From Burkholderia contaminans (lineage in GTDB: Bacteria > Pseudomonadota > Gammaproteobacteria > Burkholderiales > Burkholderiaceae): DNA of 64,000 bases. The stretch lies in NCBI RefSeq assembly GCF_029633825.1, contig NZ_CP090641.1:930001-994000 (forward strand), written 5' to 3'. A program made the translations under genes and the position numbers. Shown here in pieces: positions 40,219-49,328 of the stretch (its first letter is position 1; each line of letters begins with the position of its first letter). The notes under the pieces are model-generated. The model did no database searches. It was not told the DNA's origin and was given only the letters and a program-made list of their open reading frames with translations.

Positions 40219-40607
40219 GCTTGTTCCTTCTTGTGTTCTCAGGTTCCTGGTGCCGGTTGACCGGCCCGAAGCCCCGATAATGTAGGACAAAATCCGGAAG
40301 CGTGAAAGACACCCGCAAACGTTTCCATTCCGGCCCCCGATAGCCCGAAAACCGGCCGGCGGCAGGGCCGCCCGGACGCGGCTCCCCACGCCGAAGCACC
40401 GCGCCAGCACGCGCGGAACACGACACAATCTGCATGAAACGTGTGACAGATCCGTACGGGGCGAGGCATCGCCCCCGGTCACGATGAAATAGTGCGAACG
40501 CTCGGGAAGGAAACGCGCGCTGGCTGGCGCTGCTGTGCCGCTATGCTCGATCGAGCATCGCGTTTGATCGCATGACGCACGACACTTTCAAAATCCTTTC
40601 ATACCAA
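40219..40607. other. Intergenic region upstream of vgrG
   Basis: 389 bases between vgrG and the 3' end of yfiB. An AT-richer patch around 40270-40300 (minus strand TTTTGTCCTACATTATC) could be a promoter for vgrG. No gene is credible here. Confidence 0.45.
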
Positions 40608-41123
40608 TCACCGCGGCGACACCACGATCGCCGCCCGCCGATTCTGCGCCCTTCCTCCCGGCGTCTTGTTGTCCCCGACCGGGTCGCGCTTCCCTTTCCC
40701 GACGATCGCGATGCGCTTTGCATCGAGCCCCACGTCGACCAGTTCAAGCGCGACGACCTCCGCCCGCCGCCTGGACAACTCGAGGTCATACTCGTCCACG
40801 CCTTCCTCGTCCGAATAGCCATAGACCCGTACCCCGTTGATCCCCGCCGAGTGGAGCGTGCGGCCGATCCTTTCGACGATCCGCCGCACATCGGGCTTGA
40901 GGTTGTAGCGATCGAAATCGAACAGGATCGGCCCGGTCGAGCCGAACTCGAAACCCTGCTGGGTTTCCTGGAAACCGGCCGACTTGAGCGCCGTGACCTG
41001 CGTCTGCGTCAATCCACGATGAAGCGGCGGCGGCGTCTTGCAGCCTCCCAGCAGCATGCATAAAAGCAGCGCGCTGCCGATGCACAAGCGCCCAAGCCCA
41101 ACCGGAAACGTGTTGTCCATCAT
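40608..41123 (-). CDS. yfiB: OmpA-family lipoprotein, YfiB-like
   Basis: Outer-membrane lipoprotein of 171 residues. A signal sequence ends in the lipobox LLGGC (cysteine near residue 25). The OmpA C-terminal domain (about 60-165) contains ILFDFDRYNLKPDV and YSDEEGVDEYDLELSRRRAE with the peptidoglycan-binding Asp and Arg. In the YfiBNR system the lipoprotein sequesters periplasmic YfiR and so releases the cyclase YfiN. AAGGGG precedes tandem ATGs at 41123 and 41120. Third gene of yfiR-yfiN-yfiB. Confidence 0.85.
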   Translation of the reverse strand: MMDNTFPVGLGRLCIGSALLLCMLLGGCKTPPPLHRGLTQTQVTALKSAGFQETQQGFEFGSTGPILFDFDRYNLKPDVRRIVERIGRTLHSAGINGVRVYGYSDEEGVDEYDLELSRRRAEVVALELVDVGLDAKRIAIVGKGKRDPVGDNKTPGGRAQNRRAAIVVSPR

Positions 41124-41205
41124 TGACCCCTTCGATTGCACCCGCATCGCGAGCGCTTTTTCAAGCGACTGCCGCGGCCTCGCCCGCAGCGTGAAACGAT
41201 GAACC

Positions 41206-42474
41206 TCAAGCCGCCCCCGCGACTCCTTCGGCCAGTTGCCACGAGCCTGGCCGGGCGCGCTTGGCGCGGTACATCGCGGCATCCGCCGCCCGCAGCAAGC
41301 CGCTCGCATCCGACGCGTGATCGGGATACAGCGCAATGCCGGCACTCATCATGGTGGCCACCACGCGGCCGTCGGACAGCTCGATCGACGGCGCCATGCC
41401 GGACAGGATCTCGTCAGCAATACGACATACGCTGTCCGCGTCGCGCACGGCCGGCAGCATGACCGCGAATTCGTCACCGCCCAGGCGCGCGACCAGGTCG
41501 GCCTCGCGCACCTGCGAGCGCAGCCGTGACGCGATGCCGATCAGCACCGCGTCGCCGGCTTCGTGGCCGAGGCAGTCGTTGATTTCCTTGAAGCGGTCGC
41601 AGTCGAGATACAGGATCGCGACCCGCTGCCCCGTCACGCGGGCCTCGCCGAGGGCGAGCGCGAGGCGCGACTCGAGCTGCACGCGGTTGGGCAGCCCCGT
41701 GAGCGCGTCGTGCGTCGCCTTGTGTTCGAGCGACGCGTTCTCGTCGCGCAGCGTGTTCTGCCAGTCCTCGAATTCGTCGAGCAGCGCGTTGAAGTCGTCG
41801 CCAAGCTGGTTGAGTTCGGCAATCGCCGCGGGCTCGACGCGCTGCGCGAACGCACGCTCGCGCCGCACCGCGTGGGCGACGCCGGCCAGCGCGCGCAACG
41901 GCGAAACGATGCTACGCAGCAGGCGCTTCGAGCTGATGTACGCCCCGATCACGCTGACGGCCAGGCAACCGAGAATGCCGCCCACGCCACCCAGCAGGAA
42001 TCCGAAGAACTGATGGCCGCGGCCGCGCACGACCACGTGGCCGACGATGATGCCGTCGTGCATCACCGGCGCGGTCACGGGCCCCGGCAGCGCGAGGTCG
42101 GCAACGACGCGCTCGAGCCGCGCGATCCCGCTGCCGGCAGGCAACTGCCACGTCGCGAACGGTTCGTCCTTGCTATCGGTGACCACCACCTGTGCGACAT
42201 CCTCGTCGCCGGCGATCAGCCCGATCGCCTCGGCCGCCGCGACGCGGTCGCCGAACACGAGCGCGGCCTCCACCGTATAACCGAGCGAGCGGGCCAGCAG
42301 GTTCAGGTTGTTGCCGGCATACGCACGCAATGCGATCACGGCCACCACGATCAACGACACGGCGGCCATCGTGACGGCGACGAATGCGAGGCGCAGGTGC
42401 GCGCGACGCAGCACGCTTTGCAGCGTCGGGCGCGGCACGCGCGACAGCGAAACCGGAGGCGTGGGTCGTGTCAT
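41206..42474 (-). CDS. yfiN: Membrane diguanylate cyclase, YfiN/TpbB-like
   Basis: Protein of 422 residues: one membrane helix near 28-50, a periplasmic sensor segment (about 51-150, CHASE8-like), a second helix near 155-180, HAMP, and a GGDEF domain. The active site is intact, RLGGDEFAV, and the product-inhibition site READ lies five residues before it. It makes c-di-GMP, which favours biofilm and sessile growth, and is held off by YfiR. Its ATG overlaps the yfiR stop (ATGA). Confidence 0.88.
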   Translation of the reverse strand: MTRPTPPVSLSRVPRPTLQSVLRRAHLRLAFVAVTMAAVSLIVVAVIALRAYAGNNLNLLARSLGYTVEAALVFGDRVAAAEAIGLIAGDEDVAQVVVTDSKDEPFATWQLPAGSGIARLERVVADLALPGPVTAPVMHDGIIVGHVVVRGRGHQFFGFLLGGVGGILGCLAVSVIGAYISSKRLLRSIVSPLRALAGVAHAVRRERAFAQRVEPAAIAELNQLGDDFNALLDEFEDWQNTLRDENASLEHKATHDALTGLPNRVQLESRLALALGEARVTGQRVAILYLDCDRFKEINDCLGHEAGDAVLIGIASRLRSQVREADLVARLGGDEFAVMLPAVRDADSVCRIADEILSGMAPSIELSDGRVVATMMSAGIALYPDHASDASGLLRAADAAMYRAKRARPGSWQLAEGVAGAA

Positions 42475-43175
42475 GGTGCCCCCGGCCGCCGCGCGAGATT
42501 GAGCACGTTCGGATGCACGCGCACGCCGCTGCGTGCCACCGCGTCGAGATTGATGTCGAACGACACGCGATCGCCGTCGACGTTGAGGCAGAACATGCCG
42601 CCTGCGGTGCAGGACGGATCGTGTTCCGAAATCGTCAGCACCGGATGGCCGGCCACCGCGCTTCTCACGCGGGCTCTCTCGTCTTCACTCAGGGTGCCGA
42701 GATAGACGATGTCGCAGGCGATGCCGAGCGCGGCATCGTCGAAGCGCACACGCTGCACGTCGAGCAGCGTCGAGCCGGCCTGCAGCGTGTCGGTCAGGCC
42801 GCGCGCGTAGTCGGGCCGGCCCGTGACGCACAGATGCAGGCGAACGGGTGTGGTCGGCCAGTGGGTGAAGCTGATGATGCCCAGCACGACCTGACGCACG
42901 GCCGTGTCGTGTGACGCAGCTTCGGAATCGGCGGGGGCAGGATTCGCGCCGGCAACCGTGCGCACCATGTCGACCGGATCGACAACCTCGGCGGAAGCCC
43001 CGGCGAGCACGGCCTGTGCAGTGCCCAGAACGCAAACGATTGCGGCCAGCGCGTGGCGCAGCGGAGCGGTTCGACCCGAGCAGCCGGGCACCGTTCGTGC
43101 GGCGATTGCCGCCGCGTCCGCTGGCGTCGCTGCAGTCGCGAGACTGGCAGCCGGCGCGCACACTTTCGCATCCAT
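42471..43175 (-). CDS. yfiR: YfiR-family periplasmic repressor (DUF4154)
   Basis: Periplasmic inhibitor of the YfiN cyclase. The C-terminal half has the family pattern: VVLGIISFTHWPTTPVRLHL, a conserved Cys in ACDIVYLG, and DPSCTAGGMFCLNVDGDR with the disulfide pair, then FDINLDAVARSGVRVH. A hydrophobic stretch (PLRHALAAIVCVLGTAQAVL) acts as the signal peptide. The start is uncertain: ATG 43175 gives 234 residues, a GTG at 43241 is longer and a GTG at 43091 would put the signal peptide at the N-terminus; none has a strong ribosome binding site. Confidence 0.82.
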   Translation of the reverse strand: MDAKVCAPAASLATAATPADAAAIAARTVPGCSGRTAPLRHALAAIVCVLGTAQAVLAGASAEVVDPVDMVRTVAGANPAPADSEAASHDTAVRQVVLGIISFTHWPTTPVRLHLCVTGRPDYARGLTDTLQAGSTLLDVQRVRFDDAALGIACDIVYLGTLSEDERARVRSAVAGHPVLTISEHDPSCTAGGMFCLNVDGDRVSFDINLDAVARSGVRVHPNVLNLARRPGAP

Positions 43176-43399
43176 GATGGCAACATCCGCTGGCGTCGCT
43201 CCGGCGCTGCCTCCCGCCTCCCTCCATGCGCGTGCAGGCACCGAATTACGCGCATGATGGCTTCATCTTAGGTAAAAATTCGCACCGCCAACCAGTGGGA
43301 AACACCCGCGAGAAGCAGTGGAAAGTATGCGGAATCGGCGCGTGTGCGGATGTGTCTTCCGGTGTCGAGCCGGTGCCGACGTCGGTGCCGGGAAATTGA

Positions 43400-43945
43400 T
43401 CAGTGGAATGGACGCATGGTCCGCGCAAACTTCATACGATCCTCGACGGATTTCGAAGCGTCGATCTCCGCGCGTTGTGCCGCATTCGAGTCACGAATCT
43501 GCGTTGCCCGGCAGCGACGAAATCGAACCGCACACGTTGCCCGCGGTCGCGAAGTTGCACAAACAAATTGCGTGATCGCGTATCCGAAGGTACGGGGCTC
43601 GTAGGTTCGAAAGTTATCCGGCTGGCCATCGATCGAGTTGACCTCGTCGGGCTGAACGCCGTAGCCGGTCGATCGACCGATCGCAGCGGTACGGCTTGCG
43701 CAATCGATCGACCATTGCGATATGACTTTCTCGGTCGGAAAGCCCACGCGTAGCGTTGACGCGGGCCTGTCGTAAACCAGCTTCACCAGGACGTCGGCGC
43801 GGACACCCTTGCGATCGAGCGATGACGACGAAAGGCTCACGGCGACGCCATCGTCCCGGGAAATCTCGACCCGGTCGTTGTCGTACTTGCTTGCAACAGC
43901 ATTCGATGCGACCAGAGCGACAACACACGCGACAGTCGCTTTCAT
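43400..43945 (-). CDS. Exported protein of unknown function
   Basis: Protein of 181 residues with a signal peptide (MKATVACVVALVASNAVA). The mature part starts with VEISRDDGVAVSLSSSSLDR and has four cysteines. I do not recognise the family; the layout (short strand-rich body, paired cysteines) is like small surface-adhesin-E-type proteins. An ATG three codons earlier (43954) is possible. No partner genes; it is divergent from the oxidoreductase at 44175. Confidence 0.6.
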   Translation of the reverse strand: MKATVACVVALVASNAVASKYDNDRVEISRDDGVAVSLSSSSLDRKGVRADVLVKLVYDRPASTLRVGFPTEKVISQWSIDCASRTAAIGRSTGYGVQPDEVNSIDGQPDNFRTYEPRTFGYAITQFVCATSRPRATCAVRFRRCRATQIRDSNAAQRAEIDASKSVEDRMKFARTMRPFH

Positions 43946-44174
43946 CGTGATCATGGGCAATGCGGAGCGGGCAAGTGGCCGGCACGCGCATGCTGATGCC
44001 CGCGCTGTCGCGACGATCACGAATCATCGCGCGCGGGCCACCCGCCATGCGCAGGCCGCGCGCGTCCTCTTGGTGCCCCACGCCGCCGCGAGTATGCTTG
44101 CAGTTCGAACGCTCTCCAACCCGGGCGCTGACGCCTCATCACGGGCGCGCGCCGCTCACCGTCACTCACCACTG

Positions 44175-45416
44175 ATGGATTTCGACGTCATCGTTCTCGG
44201 CGCAGGCATCGTCGGCGTCTCCGCAGCACTCCACCTGCAGGATCGCGGGCGCAAGGTCGCCCTCGTCGATCGCGGCGCGCCCGGCGAAGGCACGAGCTTC
44301 GGCAACGCGGGGCTGATCGAGCGCTCGTCGGTCGAACCGTATCCGTTCCCCCGCAGCCCGTTCACGCTGATGCGCTATGCGCTGAACCGCTCGACCGATC
44401 TCTACTGGCACAGCGCGTCGCTGCCCGCATTCGCGCCATGGCTTGCACGTTTCTGGTGGGAATCGGCGCCGCTGCGTCACGCGGCCGCATCGCGCGACAT
44501 GCTGCCGCTGATCGAGCGCTGCATCGTCGAGCACGACGCGCTGATCGCGCGGGCCGGCGCCGGCGAGCTCATCCGCGCGAACGGCTGGCTGGAAGCGTTC
44601 CGCACGCCGGCCGCGTTCGAACGCGGCGTGACCGAAGCCGGACTCACCGCGCGCCGCCACGGGCTCGGCATCACGCCGCTCGATGCCGCCGCGCTGCACG
44701 CGCACGAACCGAGCCTCGCGCCCGGCTTCTGCGGCGCGCTGCACTGGCTCGATCCGAAAAGCGTCGTCGACCCGTCCGCGCTCGTCAAAGCGTATGCGCA
44801 ACTCTTCGTGCAAGGCGGCGGCACGCTGCTGACGGGCGATGCCGCGAGCCTCGACGCGCTGTCGCCGGGCTGGCAGGTCAGGACGCAGGACGGCATGGCC
44901 GCCGCGCCGGCCGTGGTCGTCGCGCTCGGCCCGTGGTCCGACACGGTATTCGGCAAGTTCGGCTACACGATCCCGCTGCGCGAGAAGCGCGGCTATCACA
45001 TGCACTACGCACCTTCCACGCGCGGCGTGCCGTCGGCGCCGATCGTCGATCGCGAATACGGTTACGTGATCGCACCGATGAAACGCGGGCTGCGGCTGAC
45101 GACCGGCGTCGAAATCGCGCGGCGCGGCGTGCCGCCCACCGGCGTGCAGCTCGAACGCGCGGAACGCGTCGCGCGGCCCGTGTTCGGTTTCGGCGAGCGG
45201 CTCGACCCGCAACCCTGGCTCGGCTTCCGGCCGTGCACGCCCGACATGCGCCCGGTGATCGGCCCCGCGCCCGCGCATCGCGGGCTGTGGTTCGCGTTCG
45301 GGCACAACCATCACGGGCTGACGCTCGGCCCCGTCACCGGCCGCCTGCTGGCCGAGATGATGACCGGCGAAGCGCCGTTCACCGATCCGGCGCCGTATCG
45401 CGCGGATCGCTTCTGA
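44175..45416 (+). CDS. FAD-dependent D-amino-acid dehydrogenase/oxidoreductase (DadA-like)
   Basis: DAO-family flavoprotein of 413 residues. FAD-binding motif VLGAGIVGVSAALHL (residues 6-20), TSFGNAGLIERSS, a mid-protein strand VVVALGPWS and C-terminal GLWFAFGHNHHGLTLGP. Closest in layout to D-amino-acid dehydrogenases and related proline/sarcosine oxidases; the substrate is not fixed by sequence. The long frame upstream is non-coding; the ATG at 44175 begins directly with the FAD fold. It is convergent with the GntR gene through a shared hairpin. It has no visible link to the fucose operon. Confidence 0.82.
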   Translation: MDFDVIVLGAGIVGVSAALHLQDRGRKVALVDRGAPGEGTSFGNAGLIERSSVEPYPFPRSPFTLMRYALNRSTDLYWHSASLPAFAPWLARFWWESAPLRHAAASRDMLPLIERCIVEHDALIARAGAGELIRANGWLEAFRTPAAFERGVTEAGLTARRHGLGITPLDAAALHAHEPSLAPGFCGALHWLDPKSVVDPSALVKAYAQLFVQGGGTLLTGDAASLDALSPGWQVRTQDGMAAAPAVVVALGPWSDTVFGKFGYTIPLREKRGYHMHYAPSTRGVPSAPIVDREYGYVIAPMKRGLRLTTGVEIARRGVPPTGVQLERAERVARPVFGFGERLDPQPWLGFRPCTPDMRPVIGPAPAHRGLWFAFGHNHHGLTLGPVTGRLLAEMMTGEAPFTDPAPYRADRF

Positions 45417-45440
45417 CCGGGCAACAGGTATCGCTTCGAA

Positions 45441-45460
45441 GCGCGCTCAGTCGAGCGCGC
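45441..45460. terminator. Hairpin between convergent oxidoreductase and GntR genes
   Basis: GCGCGCTC, AGTC, GAGCGCGC: perfect 8-bp stem overlapping the GntR stop codon. A possible bidirectional transcription end, but without a U-run. Confidence 0.45.
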
Positions 45461-46214
45461 GCCCGAAGATGCGGATCACTTCGTCGAGATGCTCGGCCAT
45501 CGCGCGGCGCGCGGCGTCCGGGTCGCGTGCGCGGATCGCGTCGAGGATCGCGCGGTGTTCGAGCTCCGACCGGTGCGGCATGTCGTTCGGCATGTACAGC
45601 GACTGCAGCCGCTGGAACATCAGGTCGTACTTGTGCGCGAGCAGTTGCTTGATCATCAGCGCATACGCGGCGTTGTCGCTCGCCTCCGCGATGCGGATGT
45701 GAAACAGCCGGTCGCCCGGATGCGTGAGCGAGCCACTGAGGTTGTCTGCCTGGTTGCGCAGGAACGCCTCGTGGATCGCTTCGATCTGCTCGTCAGAGCC
45801 GTGCTTCGCGGCCAGCGACGCCGCTTCAGGCTCGATCAGCCGGCGCGCCTGCAGCAACGCGAACGGCGGGATTTCGGTGTCGAGGTCGAGTGCGATGCCG
45901 AGTTCGGGATCGATCTCGACGATCGTGAACGGCGCGGCCTTCTCCGCCGGCACTGGCGCAGGCTCGGGTGCGACGGCCGTTTCGGGATGGCGCACCTTCA
46001 CGCCGTCGCCGACCCGCACGCTCACGAGCCCGCTCACTTCGAGCGCGATCAGCGCCTCGCGCACCGAGGTGCGCGACACGCCGAACTGTTCGGCCAGTTC
46101 GCGCTCGGGCGGCAGGTAGCTGCCCGGCGGAAAATCGCCGGACTCGATCATCGCACTGAGCTTGTCGGCGATCTGCTGGTAGAGGCGGCGGTTCTGAATC
46201 GGCTGGATGGACAT
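45447..46214 (-). CDS. GntR-family regulator (FadR/FCD type) of the fucose operon
   Basis: Regulator of 255 residues. N-terminal winged helix (LYQQIADKLSAMIESGDFPP, then RELAEQFGVSRTSVREALIA) and a C-terminal FCD helical sensor (residues about 115-250) with HEAFLRNQ and HRAILDAIRARD metal/ligand helices. Position as the last gene of the nine-gene L-fucose operon indicates that it represses the operon until a pathway intermediate binds. An inverted repeat of 8-base arms lies immediately upstream. Confidence 0.88.
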   Translation of the reverse strand: MSIQPIQNRRLYQQIADKLSAMIESGDFPPGSYLPPERELAEQFGVSRTSVREALIALEVSGLVSVRVGDGVKVRHPETAVAPEPAPVPAEKAAPFTIVEIDPELGIALDLDTEIPPFALLQARRLIEPEAASLAAKHGSDEQIEAIHEAFLRNQADNLSGSLTHPGDRLFHIRIAEASDNAAYALMIKQLLAHKYDLMFQRLQSLYMPNDMPHRSELEHRAILDAIRARDPDAARRAMAEHLDEVIRIFGRALD

Positions 46215-46245
46215 ACGTTGATGCAGGTGAGCGGTTTCGTTCCGG

Positions 46246-46271
46246 ACGGTCTGACGAATCGAACAGACCGT
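46246..46271. promoter_or_regulatory. Inverted repeat ahead of the GntR gene
   Basis: ACGGTCTG-N10-CAGACCGT, perfect 8-base arms, between the lactonase stop (46283) and the GntR start (46214). It may be an operator for local autoregulation or an mRNA hairpin. TATAGAATAGG just upstream on the minus strand resembles a -10 element. Confidence 0.5.
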
Positions 46272-46282
46272 TCGCGCCTATT

Positions 46283-47173
46283 CTATATGCCGCGCGTCGC
46301 CGCGCCCGGCACCGCGTAGCAACGCGCGGCGGTGCCGCCCCACAGCGCGTTGCGCTCGGCGGCCGACAGCCGCGATTCGGCCCAGCGCTCGATGATCGAC
46401 GCCACTTCGTCATACGACGCGGCCAGCTGGCACACGGGCCAGTCCGACCCGAACATCAGCCGCTGCGGGCCGAACGCGTCGAGCGCCGCGTCGAGACACT
46501 GCTCGATGCGCCGGACGTCCTTCCCGCGCAGCCCGCGCTTCCAGTCGGCCTCGGTCACGAGCCCCGACAGCTTGCACACGACATGCGGCAGCGCGCCCAG
46601 CTCGCGCAACGCGGCGCGCCAGCGCGCGAACGCCGTGTCGTCGCGCTCGAAGTCGGCGAGTGCCGGCTTGCCGACGTGATCGAGCACGAGCCAGTGCGCG
46701 TCGTGCCGCGCACAAAACGCCCACACGTCCCGCATCTGGCGCTCGAACACGAGCACGTCGTACACGTAGCCGTTCGCCTGCAGCCAGGCGATGCCGCGGT
46801 TGAAGCCCGGCTCCGCGACGAACGCGCCGGCATCGGCTTCGTCCTGCACCTGGTGACGGAAGCCGCGCAGCTTCGGGCTGCGCCATTCGGCAATGCGATC
46901 CGCGAGTTGCGGCGCGGCGAGATCTTCCCAGCCGACCACCGCCGCGATGCGCGCATCGTCACGCGCGAGATCGAGCAGGAACGCCGTCTCGTCGCGCCCG
47001 GCGCGCGCCTGCACCGCGATCGACGCGCCGATCGCCTGCGCATGCATCAGCGGCCACAGCGCATCGGGCAGGTAGTCGTGCGCGAGCACCGTCATCCCGG
47101 CGTCGATCCACGGGTAATCGGCGGCGCGATAGCGCCAGAAGTGCTGATGGGAATCGATACGCACTGCGCCCAT
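46283..47173 (-). CDS. L-fuconolactonase (amidohydrolase family)
   Basis: Amidohydrolase-2 protein of 296 residues that opens L-fucono-lactone to L-fuconate, the second step of the non-phosphorylative pathway. Metal-site motifs: RIDSHQHFWRY near the N-terminus, DHVGKPA in the middle (LVLDHVGKPALADF) and the late aspartate in MFGSDWPVC. GAGGGCATC before the ATG at 47173 is a weak ribosome binding site; a start 14 codons upstream is possible. Confidence 0.85.
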   Translation of the reverse strand: MGAVRIDSHQHFWRYRAADYPWIDAGMTVLAHDYLPDALWPLMHAQAIGASIAVQARAGRDETAFLLDLARDDARIAAVVGWEDLAAPQLADRIAEWRSPKLRGFRHQVQDEADAGAFVAEPGFNRGIAWLQANGYVYDVLVFERQMRDVWAFCARHDAHWLVLDHVGKPALADFERDDTAFARWRAALRELGALPHVVCKLSGLVTEADWKRGLRGKDVRRIEQCLDAALDAFGPQRLMFGSDWPVCQLAASYDEVASIIERWAESRLSAAERNALWGGTAARCYAVPGAATRGI

Positions 47174-47233
47174 GATGCCCTCGTGTCCGGTCGCCGTGGC
47201 GGCGGCGCGCGCCACCGCCGCTCGACGCTACGT

Positions 47234-48175
47234 TCAGTCGTACAACACCGCCGCGATCTTCGGATCGTCGATATTGGTCTTGTCGTACCAGTAGAAACCG
47301 GTATCGATGACCTTCGGCAGCTTCTCGCCCTTGATCGCCTTCACGGCCGCCTCGACCGTCTTGTAGCCGATCCCGATCGGGTTCTGCGTGATCGCGCCGG
47401 CCATCAGCCCGCTGCGGATCGCGTCCTTCTGCTGCTTGCCGGAATCGTACCCGACGATCACGACCTTGCGCTTCATCTCTCGCACGCCGTTGACCACGCC
47501 GATCGCCGAGCCTTCGTTGGTGCCGAACAGCCCCTTGAGCTTCGGATACGCCTGCAGGATCGACTTCGTCACCTCGGTCGACTTCAACTGGTCGCCTTCG
47601 CCGTACTGCACGGTCACGACCTGCACCTTCGGGTGCGCCGACTTCATCCGTTCGAGAAAGCCGTCGCGGCGGTCGATGCCGGTGCGGCTCGTCTGGTCGT
47701 GCGCGACCACGGCCACCTCGCCTTCGTCGCCGATCAGCGCGGCGAGCTTGTCGGCGGCGAGCGACGCGGCGGCCTTGTTGTTGGTCGCGGCCGTCGTCAC
47801 CGGGATGTCGCTGTCCACGCCCGAGTCGAACGCGATCACCGGGATCTTCTCGGCCTGCGCCTTCTTCAGCAGCGGCAGCGCGGCCTTGCTGTCGAGCGCC
47901 GCGAAGCCGAGCGCGGCCGGCTTCTTCGCGATCGCGGCCGACAGCATGTCGATCTGCTTGTCGACCATCGCCTCGGTTTCCGGGCCTTCGAACGTCACTT
48001 TCACCTTGTAGTCCTTCGCGGCCTGCATCGCGCCCGTTTTCACGGCTTGCCAGAACTGATGCTGGAAGCCCTTCGAGATCAGCGGGATGTAGGTTTCCTG
48101 CGCCTGCGCGCCGGCCGTGACGCCGACGGCGAACGTCAGCCCGACGATCGCGTTCAACACCTTGCTCCTGATCAC
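47234..48175 (-). CDS. Sugar ABC transporter periplasmic binding protein (RbsB-like)
   Basis: Type I periplasmic binding protein of 313 residues. Signal peptide about 1-28 (NAIVGLTFAVGVTAGAQAQ). The ligand-fold motifs are SKGFQHQFWQAVKTGAMQAA and IPVIAFDSGVDSD, with GTNEGSAIGVVNG later. Expected to bind L-fucose (or a related 6-deoxy sugar) for the adjacent permease and ATPase. AGGAGA seven bases before the GTG at 48175 sets this start; upstream frame has no signal peptide. Confidence 0.85.
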   Translation of the reverse strand: MIRSKVLNAIVGLTFAVGVTAGAQAQETYIPLISKGFQHQFWQAVKTGAMQAAKDYKVKVTFEGPETEAMVDKQIDMLSAAIAKKPAALGFAALDSKAALPLLKKAQAEKIPVIAFDSGVDSDIPVTTAATNNKAAASLAADKLAALIGDEGEVAVVAHDQTSRTGIDRRDGFLERMKSAHPKVQVVTVQYGEGDQLKSTEVTKSILQAYPKLKGLFGTNEGSAIGVVNGVREMKRKVVIVGYDSGKQQKDAIRSGLMAGAITQNPIGIGYKTVEAAVKAIKGEKLPKVIDTGFYWYDKTNIDDPKIAAVLYD

Positions 48176-48272
48176 TTCACGTCTCCTTTTTTCGTATCGA
48201 CTCAACCGACTGGAACGACTGGGACGCCGGCCGGAACCGGCGATGAAGCACATGCCTGCGTCAGTGCATGCA

Positions 48273-49310
48273 TCAGCGGCGCCGCCGGCGCAGAATGTCG
48301 ACGTAGACGGCAAGAATGATGATCACGCCCGTCACGACCGTCTGCCATTCCTGCGCGACCGACATGATGCGCAGGCCGTTCGTCAGCACGCTCATGATGA
48401 ACGCGCCGATGATGGTGCCGACGATGCTGCCCGCGCCGCCCGACAGCGACGTGCCGCCGATCACGACGGCCGCGATCGCGTCGAGCTCGTAGCCTTGCCC
48501 GAGCGCGGGCTGCGCGGAATTCAGCCGCGACGCGATCAGCAGCCCGGCGATTCCGCACACCGCGCCGCTGAACGTGTAGACCGCGATCTTCCACGCATCG
48601 ACGTTCACGCCCGACAGCCGCAGCGCCTCCTCGTTGCTGCCGAGCGCGAACGTATAGCGGCCGAAGATCGTGCGGTTCAGCACGATCGACGCGCCGATTG
48701 CGACGAGGAACAGGATCAGCACCGCGTTCGGAATCGGCAGCGCGGGGACCAGGTTGCCGATCAACGAATCCTGCGCGATCGACGTGAAGCCCGGCGTGTC
48801 GTTGAAGTAGATCGGCCGCGTGCCCGAGATCACGAGCGACAGCCCCTTGAGCAGCATCATCATGCCGAGCGTCGCGATGAACGGCGGCACCTTCATCTTC
48901 GCGATCACGAAGCCCGACACGCTGCCCGACAGCGCGCCGAAGCACAGCGCGGCGAGGATCCCGAGCGGCAGCGGCATCCCCCATTTCGTCAGCACGACGC
49001 CGGCCATCACCGCGCAGAACGTCATCAGCGTGCCGACCGACAGGTCGATGCCCGACGTGATGATCACGTACGTACAGGCGACGGCCAGCACGCCGTTCAC
49101 GGCGGTGGCCTGCAGGATCGCGACGAGGTTGTCGACTTCGAGGAAGTTCGGCGACGCGAAGCTGAAGAACACGATCAGCAGCACGAGGCTCGCGAACGCG
49201 AGCAGCTTCTGGCGCGCGGCCGGGTTGAAGAAGCGCGACTTCAGGCTCGATGCGGCGGCCGGCGTGTCGCCGGAAGCAAGGGGCGGAACGGAGTGCGTAT
49301 CGTTGGACAT
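48273..49310 (-). CDS. Sugar ABC transporter permease (RbsC-like)
   Basis: Inner-membrane permease of 345 residues with about eight to ten hydrophobic segments. RbsC landmarks: FFSFASPNFLEVDNLVAILQ, YVIITSGIDLSVGTLM, GRYTFALGSNEEALRLSGV and VIGGTSLSGGAGSIVGTIIG. It forms the channel for the neighbouring binding protein and ATPase. The gene lies 19 bases after the ATPase stop. Substrate assignment to L-fucose comes from context. Confidence 0.88.
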   Translation of the reverse strand: MSNDTHSVPPLASGDTPAAASSLKSRFFNPAARQKLLAFASLVLLIVFFSFASPNFLEVDNLVAILQATAVNGVLAVACTYVIITSGIDLSVGTLMTFCAVMAGVVLTKWGMPLPLGILAALCFGALSGSVSGFVIAKMKVPPFIATLGMMMLLKGLSLVISGTRPIYFNDTPGFTSIAQDSLIGNLVPALPIPNAVLILFLVAIGASIVLNRTIFGRYTFALGSNEEALRLSGVNVDAWKIAVYTFSGAVCGIAGLLIASRLNSAQPALGQGYELDAIAAVVIGGTSLSGGAGSIVGTIIGAFIMSVLTNGLRIMSVAQEWQTVVTGVIIILAVYVDILRRRRR

Positions 49311-49328
49311 GATCGGTAAGCGTCGAAA

